Shown: positions 25,932-33,663 of the stretch, in pieces | Position numbering within the stretch: position 1 is the first letter of the stretch | Layout of the letters: each line of letters starts with the position of its first letter | Notes under the pieces: model-generated | The model's database searches: none | Seen by the model: the letters and a program-made list of their open reading frames with translations, nothing else | Told to the model about the DNA's origin: nothing | Position numbers and translations under genes: made by a program | Source: Paraburkholderia caribensis | Lineage (GTDB): Bacteria > Pseudomonadota > Gammaproteobacteria > Burkholderiales > Burkholderiaceae | Reading direction: 5' to 3' | DNA: 64,000 nt | Assembly (NCBI RefSeq): GCF_002902945.1 | Contig: NZ_CP026101.1 | Span: 2,604,001-2,668,000, forward strand

Positions 25932-26465
25932 TTACTGACGGATCAGCCCGCACGCGAGCGCGGGGCCGGCGCCGTGTTGCGGATACGCGTAGGGATCGGA
26001 CGCTTCGCGGTGGACCAGCACGGCGCGCTGCAGCACGGAGCGCACGCCGTCGAGCGAGACATCCGGCGCGACGATGAAGCCCGCCGCCACGCCCGCCGCG
26101 TCCGCGTGGATGTTGCCGAGGTCGCCCTCGACGCGCGAACCCGACTTCAGCCGCTCCGCAGCGGGTGCGAACACGGCGCCCGCGCCGGCGCCGTCGGCGG
26201 AATTGCAGTCGCCGCGTTCGTGCACCTGCAGCGCGTGATCGCTGTTCGGCGGCAAGCCCGTGAGGTTGTAGGTCACCTGAACGCCGTCAGAACGTTCGAT
26301 GAACGTAACCATGCCGCGCGTCTGGTTGCCCAGCGTCGGCAGCAGTTGCGCGTCAGCGCGTTTCTCCTGTGGCTTCAGGAAGCCCATGCACCCTGACAGC
26401 AGGGCGCTGGCCGCAGCCAGGACGACGATGGTCTTGATCGCCTCGCCGCCGATTCGTTTTCTCAT
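25932..26465 (-). CDS. SodC-fold lipoprotein lacking the Cu/Zn active site
   Basis: The 177-residue precursor starts at ATG 26465 behind AGAGGA and has a lipoprotein signal with lipobox ALLSGC. The fold of Cu/Zn superoxide dismutase is clear from VHERGDCNSADG, GDLGNIHADAAGVA and the C-terminal GPALACGLI, with the conserved disulfide cysteines. Aligned by eye to classical SodC, most metal ligands are gone. The first Cu histidine of HVH is Gln80, the bridging histidine of GPHF is Val98 and the Zn histidine before GDLGN is Val112. The catalytic arginine before LACG is Ala169. Only His82, His152 and Asp115 remain, so it is probably not an active dismutase. Confidence 0.82.
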   Translation of the reverse strand: MRKRIGGEAIKTIVVLAAASALLSGCMGFLKPQEKRADAQLLPTLGNQTRGMVTFIERSDGVQVTYNLTGLPPNSDHALQVHERGDCNSADGAGAGAVFAPAAERLKSGSRVEGDLGNIHADAAGVAAGFIVAPDVSLDGVRSVLQRAVLVHREASDPYAYPQHGAGPALACGLIRQ

Positions 26466-26650
26466 GCGATCCTCTTGTCGAGCGCCGGCCGTCTCCGCGA
26501 CCGCGTTGCCGGACCTGATGAAGCCGACATGATACCGCGAGCGGGGCCGCATTCAGACCCCTTTCCACCCGTTCCCGGAAGCGTTGATCGAAGCGTTGTC
26601 CGGCGCGTTGTTCAATTGCGCCGCGCCGGCCACAGCAACGCCTTCGCGCC

Positions 26651-27739
26651 TTATGTGTTCTGCACGACGATGGTCGGGAACTTCGAGCTCATGTCGCGCG
26701 AGCGCTCGGCGATATGAATCGCGACCTTGCGCGCAATCGTCCGGTAGATCTCCGCGATGCGGCCGTCCGGGTCCGCGACCACGGTCGGCGTGCCCGAGTC
26801 GGCCTGTTCGCGGATCGCGATGTCGAGCGGCAGGCTGCCGAGCACGTCGACGCCATATTCCTTCGACATCCGTTCCGCCCCGCCCGTCCCGAAGATATGC
26901 TCTTCGTGACCGCAGTTCGAGCAGATATGCATGCCCATGTTCTCGACGATGCCGAGAATCGGAATGCCTACCTTCTCGAACATCTTCAAGCCCTTCTTAG
27001 CATCGAGCAACGCGATGTCCTGCGGCGTCGTGACGATCACGGCGCCCGTGACGGGCACGCGCTGCGACAGCGTGAGCTGGATGTCGCCCGTGCCCGGCGG
27101 CATGTCGACGATCAGGTAGTCGAGATCTTTCCAGCTGGTCTGCCGCAGCAACTGCTCGAGCGCGGACGTGGCCATCGGGCCGCGCCACACCATCGGGTTG
27201 TCCTGTTCGACCAGAAAGCCGATCGAGTTCGCCTGCACGCCATGGCCCGCCATCGGGTTCATCGACTGGCCGTCGGGCGACTCCGGGCGGCCCTCGATGC
27301 CGAGCATCATGGGCAGCGACGGGCCGTAGATGTCGGCATCCAGAATACCCACCGACGCGCCTTCGCTCGCCAGCGCAAGCGCAAGGTTCACGGCCGTCGT
27401 GCTCTTGCCGACACCGCCCTTGCCCGACGCAACGGCCACGATATTCTTCACGTTCGGCAACAGTTTGACGCCCCGCTGCACGGTATGCGCAGCGATGTCC
27501 TGCGACACTTGCACACGCGCCGCTTCGACGCCAGGCACCGCGCGCAGCGCCTGCTCGACTTGCGCGCGGATCGCTTCGAACTGACGCCTGGCCGGATAGC
27601 CGAGTACCACGTCGACGCTGACCGTGGCACCATCGACGCTGACGTTCCTGAAGTTCTTCGCTGCGGCGAAGGGCTTTTGGGTGTTAGGGTCGGCGATGGC
27701 CGCGAGGGCGGCGTCTACCAAAGCCCGATCGATGCTCAT
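26651..27739 (-). CDS. apbC: Mrp/ApbC family iron-sulfur cluster carrier ATPase
   Basis: The 362-residue protein starts at ATG 27739 behind GGAGACTC. An N-terminal DUF59/MIP18-like domain (about 1-85) is fused to a deviant-Walker P-loop ATPase with GKGGVGKS at residues 106-113, DADIYGPSLP and DMPPGTGD. The CSNCGH pair near residue 270 bridges a 4Fe-4S cluster in the dimer. The family loads Fe-S clusters onto apo-proteins in the cytoplasm. In Burkholderiaceae the gene is often next to metG, as here, separated only by the OmpA-like gene. Confidence 0.95.
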   Translation of the reverse strand: MSIDRALVDAALAAIADPNTQKPFAAAKNFRNVSVDGATVSVDVVLGYPARRQFEAIRAQVEQALRAVPGVEAARVQVSQDIAAHTVQRGVKLLPNVKNIVAVASGKGGVGKSTTAVNLALALASEGASVGILDADIYGPSLPMMLGIEGRPESPDGQSMNPMAGHGVQANSIGFLVEQDNPMVWRGPMATSALEQLLRQTSWKDLDYLIVDMPPGTGDIQLTLSQRVPVTGAVIVTTPQDIALLDAKKGLKMFEKVGIPILGIVENMGMHICSNCGHEEHIFGTGGAERMSKEYGVDVLGSLPLDIAIREQADSGTPTVVADPDGRIAEIYRTIARKVAIHIAERSRDMSSKFPTIVVQNT

Positions 27740-28008
27740 TGAGTCTCCGTGGGAACGCGTGGCGCGGTGCGCGATCGAAATCTGCGCTGCACGCCTGAAA
27801 TATTGAAAGAAATTGTTATCCGGCATTGCCTAAAACCTATCTCATTGGCACGCTTGCCGCGCAAGTTTTGCAATAGGGCCGAATCGTCGCCTGCTCAGTC
27901 GTCATTGTAGTGGCTGACGCAGGGGCCTGCCGGAAGACCCTTTCCGGCTGTCGGCACGGTCCCAAGCCCTTGCAACTGTCGACTGTTTAATTGAAGAGAG
28001 GAACCAGA

Positions 28009-28659
28009 ATGAATGCAAAAATCATGACCCGTTTGTCGGCACTGGCTGTCGTCGGTGCGCTGCTCGGCGGCTGCGCGACCCAGCAAGGCACGGATACGGC
28101 TGTCGGCACGGGCGTCGGCGCAGGCACGGGCGCCGCGCTCGGCGCGATCTTCGGCGGCGGCAAGGGCGCTGCGATCGGCGCAGGCGTCGGCGCGGCTGTC
28201 GGCGGCGTGACCGGCTACAACTGGCAGAACATCAAGAACAAGCTGTCGGGCGCGACGAAGGGCACGGGCACGCAGATCACCGAGCAGCCGGACGGCTCGC
28301 TGAAGCTGAACATCCCGAGCTCGGTCACGTTCGACACGAACAGCTACGCGATCAAGCCGACGTTTGCTCCCGTGCTGACGCAGGTTGCGCAAACGCTGAA
28401 CCAGAATCCGGAAGTCGTCGCGCAAGTCGTGGGCCACACGGACAGCACCGGCCAGCCCGCCTACAATCAGACGCTCTCCGTCAACCGCGCGCAAAGCGTC
28501 GTGAACCAGCTCGCGCAAGACGGCGTCGCGCAACAGCGCCTCGCGGCATCGGGCATGGGCGCCAACCAGCCGATCGCCGACAACAACACGGAAGCGGGCC
28601 GCGCGCAAAACCGCCGCGTCGAAATCTACCTGCGCGCGACGGCGCAGCACGCCCAATAA
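28009..28659 (+). CDS. OmpA-family lipoprotein with glycine-zipper region (YiaD-like)
   Basis: The 216-residue precursor starts at ATG 28009 behind GAGAGGAA. Its lipobox is ALLGGC. A glycine-zipper segment (about residues 32-70, rich in GAGTGAALGAI-type repeats) could insert in membrane, and the C-terminal half is an OmpA/MotB domain that binds peptidoglycan. The diagnostic strands are VTFDTNSYAIKP, VVGHTDSTG and the NRAQSV...GAN...NRRVEIYL end. It tethers the outer membrane to the cell wall. It is divergent from apbC and followed by a structured region and a strong terminator. Confidence 0.92.
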   Translation: MNAKIMTRLSALAVVGALLGGCATQQGTDTAVGTGVGAGTGAALGAIFGGGKGAAIGAGVGAAVGGVTGYNWQNIKNKLSGATKGTGTQITEQPDGSLKLNIPSSVTFDTNSYAIKPTFAPVLTQVAQTLNQNPEVVAQVVGHTDSTGQPAYNQTLSVNRAQSVVNQLAQDGVAQQRLAASGMGANQPIADNNTEAGRAQNRRVEIYLRATAQHAQ

Positions 28660-28669
28660 GCTTTTGGGG

Positions 28670-28796
28670 AAAGACAGACCGTCAGAGCAGGCATCCACGC
28701 GCCGGTTTGCGAGGCGCGTTCAGTCGAACCTCGAAGGGCCTCACAAGCTGATCGAAAAATTTTTCGAACTCTTGTGAAATTCCGCGGTCTGTCTTT
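28670..28796. ncRNA. Candidate structured RNA downstream of the OmpA-like gene
   Basis: An 11-bp perfect outer stem (28670-28680 with 28786-28796) encloses a 7-bp hairpin (ACGCGCC 28697-28703 with GGCGCGT 28713-28719). It also encloses a 7-bp stem (TCACAAG 28741-28747 with CTTGTGA 28771-28777) with a further CGAAAAATTTTTCG palindrome inside. With the terminator at 28853-28879 this could be a 3'-derived small RNA on the plus strand. A competing view is a 49-codon minus-strand ORF (28682-28831) preceded by AGAGGAGA. Neither is proven. Confidence 0.3.
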
Positions 28797-28852
28797 ACGG
28801 TACGTGTGCGGCGACGCCGCCGCGTCACCATTCTCCTCTTGTCGTTGTTGCT

Positions 28853-28879
28853 CCGGGGCCTATAGCCCCGGTTTTTTTT
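28853..28879 (+). terminator. Strong intrinsic terminator
   Basis: CCGGGGC (28853-28859) pairs with GCCCCGG (28865-28871) across CTATA, followed by eight Ts. It ends the OmpA-lipoprotein transcript, or a small RNA within its 3' region. Confidence 0.9.
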
Positions 28880-29196
28880 GCCTGTTTTCTGGCGGGTTCC
28901 TGCCCCGCTTTCGCCAGCCACTGGCGTTCGTTCCGCAGGCGAAGCCCCCCATTTTTCCTCGCATCGCGCTCGCGTCCCCGCACCATCGTTCTCCGCGCGC
29001 TGTCGCCAGCAGTTCACACTGGTAAAATCGACGATTCGGGCCGGTTCCGCGCGCGACGAGAGTCCGCAAAGCCGCGTTCGACACCCGAGCTGCATGAGCG
29101 GACACTCCGCCCATGCGGTCCTGGGCACAGCGCCGTCCGCTGACGCCGAAACGTCGTGACGGCCGCCCGTACCTTCCGCCAGTCCATAGAACCCAC

Positions 29197-31377
29197 ATGT
29201 CAGCAACCGACGCCACCGCGGTTCAATCCGCGGACCTCACCGCCGCCAGCGCGCCGAAGGGCCGCCGTCAGATCCTCGTCACGTCTGCCCTGCCGTACGC
29301 GAACGGGCAAATCCATATCGGCCATCTGGTCGAATATATCCAGACGGACATCTGGGTCCGCGCGCTGCGAATGCACGGGCACGAGGTCTACTACGTCGGC
29401 GCCGACGACACGCACGGCACCCCGATCATGCTGAAGGCGGAGCAGGAAGGCATCACGCCGAAGCAGCTGATCGAGCGCGTGTGGCAGGAGCACAAGCGCG
29501 ACTTCGACAACTTCGGCATTTCGTTCGACAACTACTACTCGACGGATTCCGAAGAGAATCGCGTATTGTCTGAATCGATCTACACGGCATTGCAGAAGGC
29601 CGGCCTGATCGAAGCGCGCGACATCGAGCAGGCGTACGACCCGGTCAAGGAAATGTTCCTGCCGGACCGCTTCATCAAGGGCGAGTGCCCGAAGTGCCAC
29701 GCCAAGGACCAGTACGGCGACAACTGCGAAGTGTGCGGCTCGACCTATCAGCCGACCGAGCTGATCAATCCGTATTCCGTCGTGTCGGGCGCGACGCCCG
29801 TGAAGAAGACCTCGACGCACTACTTCTTCAAGCTGTCCGATCCGCGCTGCGAGAATTTCCTGCGCGGCTGGGTCGGCGGCCTCGCGCAGCAGGAAGCGAC
29901 CAACAAGATGCGCGAATGGCTCGGCGACGCGGGTGAAGCGAAGCTCGCCGACTGGGACATCTCGCGCGACGCGCCCTACTTCGGCTTCGAGATTCCCGGC
30001 GCGCCGGGCAAGTATTTCTACGTGTGGCTGGACGCGCCCGTCGGCTACTACGCGAGCTTCCGCAATCTGGCGGAAAAGCGCGGCCTCGATTTCGACGCGT
30101 GGACGAAGCAAGGTGCGACGACCGAGCAGTATCACTTCATCGGCAAGGACATCCTGTATTTCCACACGCTGTTCTGGCCGGCCATGCTGGAATTTTCGGG
30201 CCATCGCACGCCGACCAACGTGTTCGCGCACGGCTTCCTGACCGTCGACGGCGCGAAGATGTCGAAGTCGCGCGGCACGTTCATCACCGCCAACAGCGTG
30301 ATCGAAACGGGGATGAACCCCGAGTGGCTGCGCTACTACTTCGCGGCCAAGCTGAACAGCACGATGGAAGACATCGACCTGAATCTCGAGGACTTCCAGG
30401 CGCGCGTGAACAGCGATCTCGTCGGCAAGTACGTGAACATCGCGAGCCGCGCGGCGGGCTTTCTGATCAAGCGTTTCGACGGGCGCGTGCAGGACAGCGC
30501 GATGCAGCATCCGCTGCTCGCGTCGCTGCGCACGGCGATTCCGCAGATCGCCGCGCATTACGAGGCACGCGACTACGGCCGCGCGCTGCGTCAGACCATG
30601 GAACTCGCAGACGCCGTCAACGCGTACGTCGATACGGCCAAGCCGTGGGATCAGGCGAAGGACCCGGCCAATGCCGTCGCGCTGCACGAGACGTGCAGCG
30701 TGTCGCTCGAGGCGTTCCGGCTGCTGTCGCTGGCCCTCAAGCCCGTGCTGCCGAAGGTCATCGAAGCGGCCGAATCGTTCCTCGGCGTCGAGCCGCTGAC
30801 GTGGTCGCACGCGAATACGCCGCTGAGCTCGGCGCGCGCGATCAACGCATACAAGCATCTGATGACGCGCGTCGACCCGAAGCAGATCGAGGCGCTGCTC
30901 GCCGCGAACCGGGGCTCGCTGCAGCCGGCTGTGTCGCCCGAGGCCCAGGCCGCCGACGCAAAAACCAAAGCCAAGGCGCACGCGAAAGCGACGGCGGCCG
31001 TGCACGGCGACGCGCAAGCGAAGCCGGACGACAGCGGCATCATCACGATCGACGACTTCGCGAAGATCGATCTGCGCATCGCGAAGATCGTCGACTGCCG
31101 CGCGGTCGAGGGGTCGGACAAGCTGCTGCAACTCACGCTCGACGTCGGCGAGGAGAAAACGCGCAACGTGTTCTCCGGCATCAAGTCGGCGTATCAACCG
31201 GAACAGCTGGTCGGCAAGCTGACCGTGATGGTCGCGAACCTCGCGCCCCGCAAGATGAAGTTCGGGTTGTCGGAAGGCATGGTGCTCGCGGCATCGGCGG
31301 CTGACGAAAAGGCCGAACCGGGCATCTATGTGCTCGAACCGGACAGCGGCGCGAAGCCCGGCATGCGCGTCAAGTAA
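29197..31377 (+). CDS. metG: Methionyl-tRNA synthetase with C-terminal tRNA-binding domain
   Basis: The 726-residue class I synthetase charges tRNA-Met. The HIGH motif is at residues 40-43, KMSKS at 354-358, and a zinc-binding knuckle CPKC...CEVC lies in the connective insert. After the anticodon-binding helical domain comes an Ala/Lys-rich linker (about 590-620) and a Trbp111-like OB domain (IDLRIAKIVDCRAVEGSDKLLQ) that dimerises the enzyme and binds tRNA. ATG 29197 was chosen because upstream in-frame codons lie in non-coding sequence. The 317 bp between the upstream terminator and this start should hold the promoter; a GGTAAAATC motif near 29021 is the best -10 candidate. Confidence 0.97.
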   Translation: MSATDATAVQSADLTAASAPKGRRQILVTSALPYANGQIHIGHLVEYIQTDIWVRALRMHGHEVYYVGADDTHGTPIMLKAEQEGITPKQLIERVWQEHKRDFDNFGISFDNYYSTDSEENRVLSESIYTALQKAGLIEARDIEQAYDPVKEMFLPDRFIKGECPKCHAKDQYGDNCEVCGSTYQPTELINPYSVVSGATPVKKTSTHYFFKLSDPRCENFLRGWVGGLAQQEATNKMREWLGDAGEAKLADWDISRDAPYFGFEIPGAPGKYFYVWLDAPVGYYASFRNLAEKRGLDFDAWTKQGATTEQYHFIGKDILYFHTLFWPAMLEFSGHRTPTNVFAHGFLTVDGAKMSKSRGTFITANSVIETGMNPEWLRYYFAAKLNSTMEDIDLNLEDFQARVNSDLVGKYVNIASRAAGFLIKRFDGRVQDSAMQHPLLASLRTAIPQIAAHYEARDYGRALRQTMELADAVNAYVDTAKPWDQAKDPANAVALHETCSVSLEAFRLLSLALKPVLPKVIEAAESFLGVEPLTWSHANTPLSSARAINAYKHLMTRVDPKQIEALLAANRGSLQPAVSPEAQAADAKTKAKAHAKATAAVHGDAQAKPDDSGIITIDDFAKIDLRIAKIVDCRAVEGSDKLLQLTLDVGEEKTRNVFSGIKSAYQPEQLVGKLTVMVANLAPRKMKFGLSEGMVLAASAADEKAEPGIYVLEPDSGAKPGMRVK

Positions 31378-31419
31378 CGCCTAAGCGGCCATCCTCCGGC
31401 GCGGCCCCCGCGCCCACGC

Positions 31420-31452
31420 AAAAAAGCACGTCTCCCGACGTGCTTTTTTTTC
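31420..31452 (+). terminator. Intrinsic terminator after metG
   Basis: A perfect 10-bp stem (AAAGCACGTC 31423-31432 with GACGTGCTTT 31437-31446) with a TCCC loop is followed by a long T-run. Confidence 0.92.
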
Positions 31453-31688
31453 GCCCTTACGCCCGCGCTTTTTGCGGCGGCTTCCTCTCTCAAAATAAGA
31501 CTCCTCCTAGATTCATCCACAGCGAATTCTTCGAAAATCGAGATCGCTTTATGAGACGCGCGCCGCGGGCCTCCTACGCAGACGGCACGCGCTTCGCGGT
31601 GGATGCACCCGCTACGCCGCCGCGCTATCCGCTTTCCATTGAACACGACGCGCTCGCGCAAGCTGAGCCGCTTCCACAGAGCATTGAC

Positions 31689-33581
31689 ATGAGCACTGAA
31701 TTCTCCCTCGACCGGTTCGAATCCCTCGTTTCTGCGCGCGATCACGACGCCGCGAATGAAGAGCTGATCGTGTTGTTCAATACGTTGGCCTCGAACCGCA
31801 GCAGGCTGCCCGGCGTCGAACTGGCGCTCGCCGACCCCACCCGACCGGCCAGCGAAGAAGGCGCGCGGACGCTGCAGCGCATCACGGACGCCATCACCGC
31901 GCTCCTCGCCGATCCGCAATTCCAGCTGAACGAAAAACAGTTCAATCAGCTTTTCTCCGCCCGGCATTTCCTCAACATGCTGTTCGTCGCGTCGGCGTAT
32001 GGCAGCACGGACCACATTCTGCGCACGCTGCTCGCCGACGCAGGCGAAGCGCCCGCCGCCGACGTCGCGAAAGCGCTGATCAGGAAGCAGATCGTGCTCT
32101 ACACCGTGGAATCGGAGTACGACATCGATCTCGCCGACATGGCGAAGAGCGATCCCGTGCTGGCAACGAGCCTCGGCATGTCGGTCGTCAGTTCGGCCGT
32201 GGTGATTTCGCCCGCAGCGCACGCCAAGCGCGAACGTCTGATCGAATGGCTGCCCAGCGCCCTCGAATCCATCGAAGATCTCGACGATCTGGCCGGCCCG
32301 GCTGTTTGCGGTGCGTACATGCATTGCAGCTATTCGGACTTGCCGAACCGGCACGCGATCAAGCGCGGCATCAGCCGGCTGGTGCGCAAGAAGCTGGGCA
32401 CACTCGGCCTGCTCGACCACGAAGCCGAAGTCGGCCGTGCTGCAACGCCCGAAGCTGCGGCATCGCGCGGCGAACGCAAGCCGCTGATGGTGGTGGTGCT
32501 CGAATGGTTCAACGGCGGCCATTCGATCTATCGCACCCATTCGCGCACGATGCTCGCCGCCCGCGAGCGCTTCGAAGTCGTTGCGTTCGGCGACGCGCAG
32601 CATGTAGACGAAGCGGGACGCGCGGTGTTCGACCGCTTCATACCGTTCGAGCATGCCGAATATGTCGGCGAGATCGTCCGGCAGGTGCGGGACTTCGCGC
32701 TCGAGAATCAGGCGGCCGTGCTGTACATGCCGAGCGTCGGCATGTTCCCGCATACCGTCTTCATGACGAACGTGCGCGTCGCGCCGCTGCAGATCGCCGC
32801 GCTCGGCCATCCCGCGACGATGCACGCCGAATGCATCGACTACGTGAGCGTCGAGGAAGACTTCGTCGGCGATCCCGCGTGCTTCAGCGAAAAGCTGATG
32901 CAACTGCCGAAAGACGGCCAGCCGTACGTGCCGTCCAGGCTGCTGACCGACGTTGCGCCGAGCCTCCCCAGGCGTGGCGAGTTCATCAACATCGCCGTGA
33001 CGGCGAGCGCGATGAAGCTCAATCCGCGCTTTCTCGACGCGTGCCGCCGCATCATCGACACGGCCGGCATCCCGGTGGGCTTCCACTTCATGACGTCCTG
33101 GTCAGAAGGACTCGATATCGCGTACGTGCGCCGTCTGGTCGAGTCCGCGCTGCCGCTCGAAAATGTCGTGGTGTACGGCGGGATGAGCTATCCGGCCTAT
33201 CTGAGGGTGATCAACCTGATGGACATGTTCGTCAGCCCGTTCCCGTTCGGCAACACCAACGGCATCGTCGATGCATTCACGCTCGGCCTGCCCGGCGTCA
33301 ACCTGTGCGGCCGCGAGGTCTTCGAGCACATCGACAGCGGGCTGTTTGAACGCTGCGACATGCCCGGCTGGCTGACCACCCATTCCGTCGACGAATACGT
33401 GCGCGCAGCCGTGCGGCTCGCCACCCAGCACGAGGAGCGCGAAGCGTTGCGCCGCAAGATGATCGAGACGAAAGCGGTAGAACGGATTTTCGAGGGGCGG
33501 CCCGAAGCGTTTGGCCGGAATGTGCTGGCGCTCGTGAACGCACAGGCGCAAGGCCACGTGAACTTGCAGACTCGAATCTGA
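31689..33581 (+). CDS. HMW1C-like cytoplasmic glycosyltransferase (GT41-related)
   Basis: From ATG 31689 the product is 630 residues, the length of HMW1C N-glycosyltransferases; in-frame starts at 31551 and earlier would add a poorly conserved leader, so the start is uncertain. The N-terminal ~280 residues are the all-helical HMW1C domain. The C-terminal half is a GT-B fold recognisable by LEWFNGGHSIYRTH, the VAPLQIAALGHPATMH UDP-sugar loop shared with GT41 O-GlcNAc transferases, and FPFGNTNGIVDAFTLGLPGV. HMW1C enzymes transfer hexose to Asn-X-Ser/Thr of secreted adhesins before export. No adhesin or two-partner secretion gene is adjacent. Confidence 0.85.
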   Translation: MSTEFSLDRFESLVSARDHDAANEELIVLFNTLASNRSRLPGVELALADPTRPASEEGARTLQRITDAITALLADPQFQLNEKQFNQLFSARHFLNMLFVASAYGSTDHILRTLLADAGEAPAADVAKALIRKQIVLYTVESEYDIDLADMAKSDPVLATSLGMSVVSSAVVISPAAHAKRERLIEWLPSALESIEDLDDLAGPAVCGAYMHCSYSDLPNRHAIKRGISRLVRKKLGTLGLLDHEAEVGRAATPEAAASRGERKPLMVVVLEWFNGGHSIYRTHSRTMLAARERFEVVAFGDAQHVDEAGRAVFDRFIPFEHAEYVGEIVRQVRDFALENQAAVLYMPSVGMFPHTVFMTNVRVAPLQIAALGHPATMHAECIDYVSVEEDFVGDPACFSEKLMQLPKDGQPYVPSRLLTDVAPSLPRRGEFINIAVTASAMKLNPRFLDACRRIIDTAGIPVGFHFMTSWSEGLDIAYVRRLVESALPLENVVVYGGMSYPAYLRVINLMDMFVSPFPFGNTNGIVDAFTLGLPGVNLCGREVFEHIDSGLFERCDMPGWLTTHSVDEYVRAAVRLATQHEEREALRRKMIETKAVERIFEGRPEAFGRNVLALVNAQAQGHVNLQTRI

Positions 33582-33625
33582 CCACGTGACGGCGGCGTAG
33601 AACGTCGCCTCCGTCTTCCAGCCAG

Positions 33626-33662
33626 AAACCGGCCGGGCGCTCGCCGCCCCGCCGGTTTTTTT
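33626..33662. terminator. Terminator between convergent HMW1C-like and tamB genes
   Basis: AAACCGGC (33626-33633) pairs with GCCGGTTT (33651-33658), followed by a T-run on the plus strand. A-residues at the left edge give weak activity for the opposite strand. Confidence 0.8.
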
Positions 33663-33663
33663 G

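Noticed and set aside
28682..28831. 49-codon minus-strand ORF preceded by AGAGGAGA
   Set aside because: The composition is Arg-rich, no family is recognised and it overlaps strong RNA stems; not listed as a gene.
29200..31197. 665-codon open frame antisense to metG
   Set aside because: metG is unambiguous, and the antisense frame has no recognisable motifs.
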